Positions 1-12,721 of a DNA stretch of 64,000 bases are shown here, piece by piece; positions within the stretch are counted from its first letter, which is position 1; each line of letters begins with the position of its first letter. Location of the stretch: contig CM026429.1 in NCBI GenBank assembly GCA_014871385.1, forward strand, positions 4,552,083 through 4,616,082, given 5' to 3'. The DNA is from Ceratodon purpureus (lineage: Eukaryota > Streptophyta > Bryopsida > Pseudoditrichales > Ditrichaceae). Below the pieces are notes generated by a model that was not told where the DNA came from, did not search any database, and saw only the letters and a list, made by a program, of their open reading frames with translations. Both the position numbers and the translations under genes were made by a program.

Positions 1-300
1 TGGGCAGTGTGGGCACATAGCAAGCTGCAATGTGACAGTGATCAAGAACAATGACATGGGGACTTCGAACCTTTGAGATTGGATTAGCTTGAATAACCAG
101 AGTGCATTAGAGATTACAAAAAAACAAAAAGACAAGAAAGTCTGGATGGGGAAATAACGAATTTCTGCCAAAGATCCAAAAATAACGCAACTTGTAGTCT
201 AAAAAGAAAGTCGTGTAACAGTTATCACATTTTGGAAGGAGGAAAAACTAAGATGAGAGAGCGCAGTGTAATGGACACGATCGGGTAGTGGGAAGCTCAC

Positions 301-1748
301 CAGGAGTAGAGATGAAATTTCCCCATCGCTGAGGGGCTTCCCAGCATCGTCAAGGGGGGCTTTCAGCAGCACGTCTACCATGTCAGGCACATAGCTCTCA
401 TCCTTGGTCACGTCCTTTTCCCGTCGCTTATGGTTGTCCACTTCGATAATTTTAGCTACCATTTCTCTTCCGCGTCTTTGCAGCCCCAGAAGATACTCCT
501 CCCACCCTTGCAATTTTGTAATGAAGCTCAGCCATGGAACATAGTCGCTTATGACCAAGGCACCGTTCGCATCAACGGAGCGCCTCAGTACGTCATCGTA
601 ACCTCGTTTCTCCTGATTCTTGTCACGGATATCAAAGTACCTTGGCACACACGAAAACAATGTCAGACGAGATGAGCATAAACCCTAAATCTGGCCACTA
701 CAGTATGCAAACATTCAGCTAAGTTGCAGGGACACAGCACATTCGCATTCCCTCACAATCAATTGCAAATCAGTGACATTGTTGAATGCTCCTCACATTT
801 GACGATTTGCATCTGCGGGTAACCTTTACCTGTTTCTGGTGATCATCATGGTCATGTTATTGGACGTGACCCCAGTCAGCCATTTTTTGAGGTTGATGGT
901 ACTCGTCCCTTTCTGGGATTCCTCCACGAGTACCTTCATCATGTTACGAACCTCTCCATGTCTGATACCCTCGTGAGAAGCATGAGTAGCCGGAGAGAAC
1001 AGCCGGGTGTTGGCGAGTCTTCGCAGCTGCCGCCAGTATTGTCCATAAGGTGCAGCAGGCAGGCTTCTGTAAGTACCTGCTGTAAGAACGGTTAACACCA
1101 GGCTCCTTGGTCGGGAAGAAAATGCTTGGTCGTGCTTCTTAAACACCTCCTTGGCTGCTGCAGCAGTGGACACCACAAGACATCGCCTCTCACCTGACAA
1201 TTCATAATCATGACATGTCAGACGTTGCACAACTACGGTACCAAATTGGACTAGTACTCCAATCCCACCTGAACAAAAATCTGACCGACAGTTTCAAATC
1301 CAAATCCAAACCATCCCATTCAAAGCAAATCATAGACCCAAACCACCCTCTTCGCAAGGTCAATCTGGAGCCTTCACAACTAGTTTTGGGCACGAAATAA
1401 CCAATTAAAGTTAATTAGCACACCAGAAAGAAACACTTGAATCAAAATTTGAGCAAGGTGGATGGATCCTGAAAACCAGTAAGAGCGCATACCCAATTGA
1501 ATATACATGAGCCCTCCATAAGTCGCAGCCAGCTTCTGCAATTTTCTATGCGGTCGACCATTGAGAACAAACAGATTACCAACGACGGGCCATGGCCAAG
1601 GACCAGGGGGCAGCTTCTGGCGACGCTGGTACACCACCAGCAAGTGTATCAGCAGCGTCGTCACCACCAGTGCCGTCACGGTACCCACCAACGACGACCC
1701 ATGCGCTGCACGCGATGCTCGCGCTGCGAGATCTTGCCAGATCCACAT
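301..1748 (-). CDS. Cytochrome P450, A-type, 5' part (gene runs off the left edge)
   Basis: Haem-thiolate mono-oxygenase, expected to be anchored in the ER. Three exons are visible: 1493-1748, 830-1193 and 301-640, with GT-AG borders and matching phases, giving 320 residues. The start is the ATG at 1748; the upstream TTG at 1763 lies just behind an in-frame TGA. The N-terminus has a hydrophobic anchor (VGTVTALVVTTLLIHLLVV) followed by the proline hinge LPPGPWPWPVVGN. Exon 2 carries VVSTAAAAKEVFKKHD, FSSRP and YGQYWRQLRR (helix C WxxxR). Exon 3 starts RYFDIRDKNQ and ends DGEISSLLL, just before the I-helix. The oxygen-binding, ExxR and Cys haem-ligand regions lie in exon(s) outside the window; the last visible donor is at 300-299. 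CYP71-clan style is likely from the PPGP hinge and AAKEVFKKHD; the family and substrate cannot be set. Confidence 0.9.
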
Positions 1749-4690
1749 CCTCCCTGCCTCCAATCTTCAACTGCTCTGAGCTGCCGATTCCTTGCTGCAC
1801 TTAACTTACTAGTCTGGCGTTGCTGCTGAGCCCCTGCATGAGCCTCGCAGTCCTTGCAAAAGCTGGAGCGTGCATTTGTATCCAAAAACAAAACCAAAAT
1901 TAAATTAAAATAGGAAAAAAGATTCCTTTAGCTGTGCTTCACTAAACTTTAACATATTCCACCATGCTGGAGTTGCAGGGTGGCCTGCCGTAGGAACAGT
2001 GCTTGTGTTTCACGCAGAAAGTAACTTTATTTATCAAATTGCTTTTCGCGAAAAGGCTGTGTCTGTATTTCGGCTTTGAGGGCGAAGTCTCGGAATGGAT
2101 GGACCTTCAACGATGAAGAATTTGAAAGTTGTTGAGGCGGAGTAAGAGGTTGAGCTCTCTACGTTTCTAACTCACCTACTGTGATTTAAAGTTAGATTCT
2201 ATCTGATTGTGTCTTGTACCCTTCATCCGTAATGTTACTGTCGCCTTAAATTTGTAGATGTGGCATACAGGCGTTGCGTAAGAAGCAGAAGGAGGACAAG
2301 GATCAGGACATGGGTATTTCACATGGGCTGCTTTGAAGTTATCATGATATCTTTCATGTGTGTCCCTAAATTGATCACCATTGAAGGACATCGATCAATG
2401 TGTAATCATTGACGTTGTGTTGTGCGAGCAGCGAACTGGTTATGACCTCTCTCACCACACTCATGGCTGGGCAAGGTAATTTTTCATAACCACTCCTGCG
2501 TGGACAAGGTTAAGATCATAACCAGGAGCTGCTTGCAAATTACGTAGTCCAAAATGTTTCATTCAGTTTATCCAAGTTCTACCGCACTTTATTAGTACAT
2601 TACAGCAATTCAATTTTCTGCTTAGTAGATCTCTATCCTTTCATTATTTACTGCTTCTTTTCCCTGCTTCGTTTTCCCCTCTTGTTTTGCCTGAGTTTGC
2701 ATGTTTGCCTAATATGGTTGCATTATCAATGTTGCTGTTACAGTGAGCCGCTGCCACAGTTCATGTGGCTCTTTTGTGAAACCACGATAGAATGGGGGAA
2801 AAGCACCTAGAATTAGGATAAGTATGATGATGACAGATCTACGATGGGTCCAGCATTTGGCATGTGTGAAGAATTTGCTGCTTCCATCCACTTTGGATTT
2901 GTTCTCCTTCGTAGTGATTTCTCTGATAGTGGTGATTTCGTGGAAAAGTTAATGGAATTAAGGAACTGATTGCGCAGAACAGCATCCTTTTGGATACCGA
3001 ATATACAGTTTCTATTCCAGGATTCGCCACTTGAATACCATTTGGCTGTATCAGAACGAACAGTACTTTTGCAAGTCCTTTGGTAATGCTGAAGCTTCCT
3101 ATGGATTCATGATTGAGCAAGCTTGAGGCTTAATTACAATTATACGGACCCCATGAATAGGCTTCATAGACTCGGTGTTGTTCCTGACTTCCTAATTCTC
3201 CGTCTGATTCCAAAGCGTCTAAATTTCATGAACGACGGGGAATCTTACTTTCCATTTCAAAAGAATTCAACCTGTTAACTTAAACTCATGCACAATGCAC
3301 ATTCACAACGCACGTCGTTATGAACAGTAACTTGTCCGAAGCATTGTCGTAAAAAGCATCAGGAGGATCTGTCCAATTAGAAACATTAGCTTGGTGTAAG
3401 AGCGGACCAGCACTAACTTAAGTGCATATTTTTTGGAACACTAACAGATCACAATATTCTTGCAAAAGTGACAGTGTACATACTATCTTCGTCATGCAGA
3501 ATTGTCCACCAACAGAATTGTATGGATGTTGAAATGGGCACGTGGGACTTCAATCTTCTTCCTGTAATCGGATAGGTAGCAGTCAATCGGTGCATAAGAA
3601 GAGAAAGCTTATTAATCTTAACCAAGGTTTGCTTTGAAGCCATGATGTCTTCTTTTGAGATCCTTTTTTATTGATCATCATAACAGACGATTGAACAAGT
3701 ACCAACATTGTCGTTAGCTCTGAGAATACGAAAGCAGTCTGTGATTAGGAGAAACAACTTCTCTTGTGAGTCTCGTGGCTCTACATTGTTATCCTCACAA
3801 GCAGAAGTTGCTAAATTAGCATTACCTTGTCCAACATCTTGTTCCTCTTTTAGAGAAAATGAAGAATTGAGTCTGTTGAGAGGTCAATGAGGATAAAGTA
3901 AGGATAAGCATGCGTTACGTTCTTGCCGTTGCCAGAGGAAGTAGACCAGAGCTTTATAACCACATTCAAACATGAGTGCACGCATGAGCATTGGCGTGTT
4001 GTTTGCACATTTCGTACAAGCCTCACCGTACCGGAACAGAACAAATGGAGAGGAAGTCACATCTAGAGATGTATAACTGACAACAAGATGCTCAACAAGG
4101 TAACTGATGATCTTCGAACAAATTCTATTATATTAGGTCAATATAAATAAGTCCAATGGAAGGTACAGTACAATGATATCACCACCTGCATGAGGCCGAA
4201 CCTCGGAAAGTTCCATGATCTATACAAGCTCACAACAGCTACGACTACATCATACAGCCAAATTTTGGTGGAATGTAGAACCTAGTTGAATCATCTAATT
4301 GTAGAAGACTAATGTATAATGCTACACCTCAAAAGTTCAGAGGCTAAAATCAAACCTATCTCAAGTGGTTTCTAGCTATAAAAGGGTCTCTAGCTATACA
4401 AGGACCGTAGTTCTCTGTGAGCATTTGTCAGCATTAGTAGTGCCTCCGAGATTGCAATCTCGAAGATAGAGTTAGCAGTGTTGTGTGCCTCTTGGGAAGG
4501 TGAAATGCACGAGGGTTGTTGAATAAACAACCCACTTGGTGTGTGTCGAGAAGTAAAGATATTAAATTATCACAGCTAGAGATGAACCTACATTGCACTT
4601 TGGAGAAGAAAATTGCAGGCACCGAACCCACCACATTCCACATTGTACAGATTCATCACGATTGCCATCCATCTGACTTGCGGGCAGTCA
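1749..4690. other. Spacer between the P450 start and the SCAB-like 3' end
   Basis: About 2.9 kb with only short open frames that lack recognisable domains. It should contain the P450 promoter and 5' UTR next to 1749 and the SCAB-like 3' UTR next to 4690. I saw no RNA gene or clear transposon in it. Confidence 0.5.
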
Positions 4691-7600
4691 TCAATTCTCA
4701 GGTCCTCCAAGTATGACCTGCCAAAATAGGGGTAACGTTGTTAAGTTATCAATGGAATATACATTTCGTTTTTTTGTCAAAGGAAAGCTTTTAAAATAGA
4801 GCTGACGAGGACCATTCTAAAGTTCCATGAGTTACAACTACTGCTCGCCCAGCTAACTCCATGTGCTAAACTATCTACTTCCAAACACTGCCGTCTTGGC
4901 AATGGCTACGCATGAATTTCCAGGAGGTCAAATGAAATCTGGACAAAAAAATTCTGTGAAAAACGTCTATGAATGAGCCACACATCATGATGGGTAGTAA
5001 AAACGTAACGTCCATACATTGCAGTCGTAAGCAAATCTTCTTGCCAACATAATGGCTGCGTTTCGCTCTCGCTCGGAGTCCAAAACCAGCATGAAGGTGT
5101 GGTTCTTGTGTGCAACCCAATACATGCTTCGCGCGGCGGCATCACCTCCACCTCGTGCACCACACAACTGCATTCCCACAGAACCACAATTAAAAACATG
5201 CGTCTCAGTATTAATTATGATGTCCTTGGCGAGAATTTCAGAAACACACCCGCATACAGGAGGAAAAATACTTGCTAAACGGGCAATCTTATGTTTCTTA
5301 TAGTCACTTAGGAAACTCAAGATAAAGTTCCTATAATGAAACAGCTGCAACAAAAGTTAAGTCTCTGAAGATAGACGTGGCTCTCGCAAACCAAAATGAG
5401 AAGACTCCAATCTCTATATTGGTGATAAATACTAATTCCAAATACCTACATTCCGAGAGGAATGCTCCAGAAAAGCTCCATAATTTAATCAAACCTTCTA
5501 ACAAAAATTGCCTAGGTTCGGAAGGATGCACACCTGCATAGACGAAGAATAGTCCTCTTTTGCCCGAGTCGTGCGACCTTTGAAAAGCCTCATATGCGAC
5601 TTCTCAATAGTCAAGACCTGAAATGTGGACTTGGCCACATGTTCGCCATTCTCTTGGAAGATTCTGACCTGCATGCATTTACCAGTGACTTGTGTCAAGA
5701 ATGTCTGCCTTATATAGAGCCTAGCCCCATTGTCAATACAAATCATAATAGCAGCTCATGCAGCCAAATGTAAGTAGGCTAAGAGTTTCTAAGAATGACG
5801 TACATTAAACTCAGCTCCTCCTTTTCGTACCAAGGCTTCCACGTACTGGCCTAGTCCAGCAGCTGGCACAACCCACCAAACCTTCTTCAACACCAGACTA
5901 AAAAAATCGCATGCCCCACATTATCGTAATTGACTCAATACAACATACAGTAAACTCGACACTGATGTCCTGCATTCTATTCTGTAGGATACACTACATT
6001 TGTACTTGAAGAAAACCAACAGAAAGGTCGAATCGTTACTAAACTAGTAAAGATCTCTTACCTGCATCAATAGGTCCCGAACTAGAAAGGGACTCTCGAT
6101 CTCCATTCGGAAGAGCAATGTTAACTTTGAGCTGTTTTCCGACATCCAGGGGCTCAGGGGCATACTGAGGCCTCGTAGCACCTGTGCGTAGAAATCCATA
6201 CTTTAGCAAGATTAAAAGAGCCGAAGCTTCAGGGGTTGTGAAGTAATTCCCAAGAGAGCAATTATGAGCTTGCATTTGTAAAATGTATTCCAATAGTACA
6301 TTTTTGTTAACACATGATACTGCGAATATGGATGCGTAACTGCAAACAACCTAAAAATGTGGCATGGCTATGCCGTCATCCATAACTTCCACCGGAGTAT
6401 TGCATTTGAACAAAGATATTCTAGGTCACAATCGGTGATCGCTACTGCTTACCGATGATGGGTTCAGCCTTCAGTCCATGAAGGCGTTGCCACTGGAATT
6501 TGCACTTGCCCAGCTCTACGGAAACTGACTGAAGAGGAACGACCATCAGGGCCGACCCAAGTCGCTCCTCACCTTGAAGCTCGAAGTGCGAAGGTACTTG
6601 TGAGTTCAACGCCAAAGCATCCACCTATCATCCAGCAGAAACATTGTGAATGACTATGCACCGCAACAGGATCGTAATCGATTCGTTCAAAAACGGTCAA
6701 AATCCATCAACACAAGCCCTATTATGTCAAGTGCAGGACAACATTAACACGCTTCTAAGCACCCTGGGGTATTTGATTCCTAGATGAGGGTCTGATCAGA
6801 GAATCCTCTAATTCTTCACGCTCAAAATATTGTGAAGGGAAGAGTGGTAGACAGTTTAAGCTGCAAGCCAGGAATGAGAAGGAGACATTTAATCTACCGC
6901 GATCAATAGGATAGGACATTAGGTTCATAGCGTCACCTTCTTTCGGAGAAGAACAACCTCCTGTGATTTCTCAGACAATTGCTGCCGCAGTCCTGAAATC
7001 TCGAATTCCATGTCCATCACCTTACTTGGTGCGTGGAGCATTGTTATTCTGCGGGCTTCTTTGATCTCCACCCGCAGCTCCAACAGCTCCTGCATTCACC
7101 AATAAAAATTATTATACACCAGTGAAGTCATCGGAGGGGCTCTGCGAACTGTGCCACCAACTTCTCGTCATTGTAGCTTCAGATCCACTTGGGTTTGGAA
7201 AAAGAATGACATCAAGTTTCTGGTCCCCTACCTCGTGCTCGGATTCAGTCAGAGCATGAGCCTGCTCTTCCAACGCTTGTTGACAACGAAGTGCGGTGGC
7301 CCTCGCAGCCTCAATCTCAGCATGCGCTTGTAGTCGTTCCTTTTCAATGCTGTTCTTCGCATCCTCGGAAGCCTGAAACAAAGTACTAGAAGCGTAAATA
7401 CCTTTTTAACAATCGCAGCAAGTGGCTAGTGAAATTCGCAAGGCTGCACATCGCCATATTCCTACTGACCAGGACATGAACTCTAGGATTTTCTGATGGC
7501 GAGAAGAGCACACAATGACGCTGATGAAGGGAATGTGCCGTAACCTTCTGAAAAAGGGCAGCCAGCTTCCTTGACTCTTCTCTTTCCTGCAGAGACTCCG

Positions 7601-8772
7601 TCTCCAGTTGAGACCACTGAGCTTCTATTGCCTCCACCTGAGACAACCTCACAAATTCAGGGATCATAAGACACACTTGAATTGCGAGGAAGAACTTTCA
7701 CCGCATTTATCCAATTTATTGTGGCTCAAATTAGATGATCCAACAAGATGGGGTTTACACCCTAAAAACAAAACGCAGTGCTCACGATTACAAGTGTTTC
7801 TGTATGATGTTCCAGGTTTCTACTTTAAAATTTGTAGAGGAGAGAAAAACTTCACAAAAGAATTTACATACAGTAATGAGCGCTTCCGTGATATCATCCT
7901 TGATGCGGCCTGCAACTCGGCCTAAAAGGTCTCCAAGCAATCCGCGTAGCTTTTTCATAAGCGCTGGTTTGTCCAGAACAGCAACTTCTTTCGCCATTTG
8001 CTGCACACGACCACACCACGACATTCACAACTGGTTATGATACGGATATGAGGACGCATAACGAGTGATTTATCGAAAATGTATGAACTGTTTCGTAAGC
8101 ATTTCGTTCTTCGAAATGCGCTTTCAATTCAAAGTACAGTCATCATCGGTAATATACAATGCAATGAGCAACCTCCGCATCTTTTTTTCTTCTGAGATCG
8201 CAAATTTTTCCACGGCTTATGGCTGTTAATTCCCCATTCAAAACTTTCAGCTCTACATCTTCGAAAGTCTAGAGTCTCTCATATTCTAGCAATGAGGAAG
8301 AATTTCTTTCGCGACAGAATATGCAAGACAATTTCACGATTGTCTCATCTACAAATACAAACCGAGTTTTACAAGTTGCATCCAATTCGAACACAGAAAT
8401 CCTGAACAGCAACTACTCGTTGCGTCTTCAAAAAACTAGTATCCATCAAGTCCCTGACATCTTTGACGTGCTAGCAAAAATGCAGCCGGGAGAACCAAAC
8501 GTGGCTGATCCCAAAGACAACAAGTAAGAAGAGATGAAGAAAAGAAGGATTTCTGCAAATACCTCTTTAGCAAGCTTTGCAGCAGCTGCATTCGCAGCAG
8601 CTTGGCCCGACTCAAACTTACTCGCCAAATCGCGTACTGACATCCTCTTCACTCTTCCCCACAAGTCAGCTGATTCCTTACCCACCAGTTCCCTAGCGTT
8701 TGCGAGACCTTCAATTTCCTCCTGCGTCCGGTCATAGCTCACTTCCGCTGTGACGCCCTTCATTCTGGCCAT
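4691..8772 (-). CDS. SCAB1-like: SCAB-like plant actin-binding protein (stomatal closure-related actin-binding protein)
   Basis: SCAB proteins bind, bundle and stabilise actin filaments; Arabidopsis SCAB1 acts in guard-cell movement. Eleven exons join in frame: 8563-8772, 7872-8000, 7545-7637, 7232-7372, 6937-7089, 6453-6624, 6062-6181, 5804-5862, 5534-5704, 5018-5167 and 4691-4717, giving 474 aa (Arabidopsis SCAB1 is about 496). Family landmarks in order: RMSVRDLASKFESG; the coiled-coil stretch LMKKLRGLLGDLLGRVAGR, ASEDAKNSIEKERLQAHAEI and MDMEFEISGLRQQLSEKS; then the Ig/PH-like fused C-terminal region with YAPEPLDVGKQL, GLGQYVEALVRK, KEDYSSSMQLCGARGGG and SERERNAAIMLARRFAYDCN. The last exon adds only VILGGPEN before the stop, in place of a short unspliced tail. 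The N-terminus is shorter than in Arabidopsis. Exon 9 holds about a dozen extra residues (near KCMQVRIFQENGE) relative to my recollection of the Arabidopsis protein. Confidence 0.93.
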
Positions 8773-10020
8773 GGTGTCAAATGGAAGTCACCTCCTACGC
8801 TCCCAGCTCAGGCTACACTCCCAACCCCAGCAAACCACCTTCCACTTCCCTCTGTAGCTCAGAGCTCAACCCTGAATCATACTCTCTTGTGATACCAATC
8901 ACGAGATCAAAATCCTATGATCATCAATGCCGTTCCTGTCCAGCAAAATTACGGACTCCACTTCTGCATGGAACTGAAATTCAGAAGTGAAATCATCCAA
9001 TCGATGAAGCGCAAACCTAATCTGCCACTTCCAAACAAAATAAGCTCTTCGAAGCCTCCGCCTTCCTTGTCATTCCCCTTCGATCCACGAACTCACAGAC
9101 TAGTGATCACTCAACCACAAAAAAATAATCTCTTCCGCTAAAATTCTGCTCGTCCCTGTAATCCTCGAGGTAATCACAAAAACCACCCCAAATCACTTCC
9201 TCATCTACAGTATCCCACTTCCCACCTCTCCTGCACACAACCTCCAACCTCCTCTCTATCCTCGTTTCTCATCAAACTCTTTTCCAACCTTCACAAATCA
9301 AACCCAAGGGAATTCACTAGCAAACCCCATTGAGCTCTACCCTTCACAGATCTCCTAACCATCCAACCTCGCTCTGAAAAAACCAAAGCCGTACTTCAAA
9401 CGCAAACCTCGTGCAGACCACTGGAGGACCAATTCTCAACTCCCAAGCGACGACAAGTCCACGACCACGAAACTTTCCACCGCCCGGAGGATAAGCTCCA
9501 GTACCCTCGAAAAAAACCAAAAACAAATCCTACTAGATAATCTCCTCACTCACACCCTCCCGCATTCACCAAACACTGCAAAATCCACAGCTTTGATCCT
9601 CCACTCCCAGCTGATAATCGATTCATGCTCTGACGCAAAGCTCCTCAGAAACTCCTCACTAGGCGAATCCTGGAGATCAGCGCCAGTGGGCCCCGAGCGA
9701 AACTGCGACCAGGTCACCGGAGACGTACACCGAGCACTGACAGTCGACCAAGCTTGCTCCCAATCACTCCGAAAAGCCTCCGAGCTCGGTCTCCACATGA
9801 ATCCAACCAGTACCGAACTTCAATCAGTTCTAGCTTCCCACTCGCAACTGATTGCCGGTCCCGGCCATGACATGGTCGAAGCTCGAATCTACCTCGACTC
9901 CCGAATTCCTATCCCACCACCCCCGAGCCCCGAACCTCGCCAGTCCGATCGAACCTCCGGAGCCCAGTCGACTGCACTGATCGAAGTCTCTCCGACTGCG
10001 CTTGACTTCACCTCCGTACC

Positions 10021-10232
10021 GGCCCGGGCAGCGCGGGTCGGGGAGTTGGTGCGGGTTTAAAGCCGTCACTCTAGTTACATGGGTTCATCGAACGGTGGCG
10101 ATTAGCGGATATGGGGTGACGGATTTTGGGTGCAGCGCGGCCCGGGCGCGGGTCGGGGAGTTTGGTGTGTGTAAAGCCGTCACTCGAGCGATAGGGGGGT
10201 GAGGGTTTTGGGCGTAGTGGTGGGTTTGGGGG
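10021..10232. repeat. Diverged direct duplication, period 118 bp
   Basis: The segment beginning GGCCCGGGCAGCGCGGGTCG at 10021 recurs, with small indels, at 10139. Both copies continue through GGGGAGTT and AAAGCCGTCACTC, and then weakly through a GATA(T)GGGG...TGGG stretch. It lies in the G-rich upstream block. Confidence 0.7.
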
Positions 10233-10294
10233 TGGGATGAGCTGGGTTAGAGGGGGGGTTATGGGCCGGTGAGGTTTGTCGGGGGGGAGGGGTC

Positions 10295-10302
10295 CCACGT
10301 GG
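10295..10302. promoter_or_regulatory. G-box / ABRE-type palindrome
   Basis: CCACGTGG, the classic plant bZIP/bHLH G-box core. It lies about 1.5 kb upstream of the SCAB-like start codon. A single 8-mer so far from the gene is only suggestive. Confidence 0.25.
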
Positions 10303-10500
10303 CGGTGGGGGGGTGGAGGGGGGCTATTATTATATGGATTTTGGGTTTTGGGGGGGTAAGTTTGAGTTTGATTTTGGGAGGGGGGGTTAGGTCTTTTTTT
10401 TTTCCTCTTGTGTTCTCGAGGGTGTGATTTTGGGAATTGGGGCCCAGTTGTAGTCTTTCTGTTATGGTAGGTGGGGGTGGGTGCATGGTTTTTTGGGGCA

Positions 10501-12665
10501 CACTTTGTTTGTGAATGAGTTCTTGTATGTGGCGACTGATTCTAGAAGTTGAGAGTTTTGTCTCTCATGTTTGTCTAGGGAGGGTTTGTGAGCGGGCTCA
10601 CTGGCTCAGGGAGTCAGGGAGTCAGGGAGCTGGGGTGGAGTCCAAAGTGTATTTGTCAAATTTCTTGGGTGTATCTAAAGTGATTCATGAAAAGAGTCAA
10701 AGTTCTTGGGTGTGAAACTACGTGGGAATATACAAGTTGTTGCCTTCGGCTTGTCAAAGCGTCTATGAGTTGAATACTTAGAAATTAGTAGAATAAAATC
10801 ACCAAGATATTCTATTATTATTAGCTATTGAGAGGAGTAAATAAGATTATATTTTATCAAAACTCATGGTGTCTAAGTCAAATATCATATGCCGTTACAC
10901 ATAACAATATTACTAAATATATCATCTCCAATCATAATTATGGATTTTTGGGACCAAATTAAGGTTTGCACTAAGAAATGACAATGGATTAATAAATAAT
11001 GTATGACAAGGCTTATGGAGAAAGACTAGTATTTAATAGCCTGCTTTTCTTAATCTATGGGGCATAATTTTTTTGGACTTTTGAACTTTAGCAACAATGT
11101 GAAACAAGTCTTAGTAAATGGATAAAAAAATAAGAAAAGCCAATAAAAGTGTAAGCTACCATGATAAATAAATTTTTGACAGATTCAAAGTATCTTGTCG
11201 TAACTAAATTATACAACATTCGTCAATAATACCATGTGTTGCAATGCAAACTGGTAAGAAACATTGTCAATCACTATTACTCGCTAGTTTTAGCATTTTA
11301 AGGTGATTAATTATTAAAATGGGGTGGTTTATCAATCCATTCTAAATTGGAGAATTGGATTTAAAACAAATGATTCAATCCGTTATATGTAATTTCATAA
11401 TAGTCATGGCTCCCACCTAGTGATATTATCAAGTGATAGAATCTTTCGCATCCTACTAAGCCATATTGCCTAGCTAAGCTGAACAACTAGGTGAAAAAGT
11501 GGCTATTGGCAAGAGTTACTCAACTTCTGCAATGGGCTGAATTCTTATTTTGCAAATGGGCTAAAATTCTGAATCCTTATCATATTGTTTATAGACCAGA
11601 ATACAGAGAGATCATAATATTAACTTATTTTGTGCCTTTACAAGTGTCTTAATCCACACAGTCACCGGCTTACCATGTTAAGTAACTCATTGTAAACACC
11701 AGAGCCTAGGTGTCACCCAACTTTAAAAAGAGGCTGGAGTTCATCTAACCTTGAGGTACCTTCATAATTTTTTTGAAATTTTAAAATTGTTTTCATGAGA
11801 AATGGCCGCTCAATTTCAAAGTTCAAATTGTGAGGGCGTGAGAATCAAAAATAAATCCCATAACGCCCATTCTAAAATAGTTGATCTTTCCAATTCGAAA
11901 GTAGCACAAAGGTAATATATAGTTGGCAGGTACTAATGCAAGCTTGGAGGGAATTTTAACATCTCTGGGTATGGTATCAACTTTTAGTATTTTTATCAGC
12001 CCATATCCTCCAGAAAATTTAGATCCAGTTGAAATGTTCTTATGGACAAATATAGGGGCTCCAGCATTCATGTCAATTATGTAAAGACATCATCACCGCC
12101 CATGCAAATCCCATTTTGCATTATTGGTAAATATATTGGTGAGGTGTTCATGAATGATAAGGCTAGTTTGATGGATGAAGATTAAGAGACTAAATTTTAG
12201 TAGCAAACATCTTGTGGTTGTTGATTCAGCAAAGCCTTGAGTCAATGGAGGGGCTTTCATGTTTGAGAATTAAATCCAATGTTTGGTTGGATTGAATGAT
12301 GCTTAAACGAAGATTCTTTAAGATTCTCAAAGGAAAAGCTTGATCCATGGTGGAAAAGCTTGATCCATGGTAAAAAAGATTGATATATGTTATTAGATAA
12401 TAAAAGTTAGATCATATGCAATTTTGTTAAATTGATGATTTTTCTCAATTATATTTTTGTATAAATGTGAAAAATCAAATTGAATAAATTTCTATTTAGT
12501 TGAATCCTTGCATCTTGTTTTGAGTTGAAAAGCTACTTTGGGTGAATTTTCTATTTTAGAAATTAAATATACAAACAAGTAAATTCTAACATTGGATTGC
12601 AAGTTTGATTATCTTCAAATTGAACAAAATAATTTTAAGAAATTGCACAAATCTTGTTCGTAATC

Positions 12666-12721
<56 letters not shown>

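Larger units (their letters stand above)
8773..10500. promoter_or_regulatory. GC- and G-rich upstream region of the SCAB-like gene
   Basis: Base composition changes sharply here: C-rich on the plus strand to about 10.0 kb, then very G-rich to 10.5 kb, between AT-rich flanks. Open frames exist (for example plus 9593-10060) but have no recognisable domain and look like a by-product of the high GC. Position and composition fit a promoter and long 5' leader for the minus-strand gene starting at 8772. No transcription start can be fixed from sequence alone. Confidence 0.4.

Noticed and set aside
1-298. A further P450 exon at the left edge
   Set aside because: An AG followed by an open frame exists near position 30, but its translation lacks the expected I-helix motif (A/G-G-x-D/E-T), so no exon was called.
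2434-2524. 10-bp inverted repeat (CTGGTTATGA / TCATAACCAG)
   Set aside because: Too short, with a 70-base loop; expected by chance in a window this size.
9593-10060. A 155-codon plus-strand ORF upstream of the SCAB-like gene
   Set aside because: It lies in GC-rich DNA where stops are rare, frames are open on both strands, no domain is visible, and the composition is Pro/Ser-rich as expected from chance.
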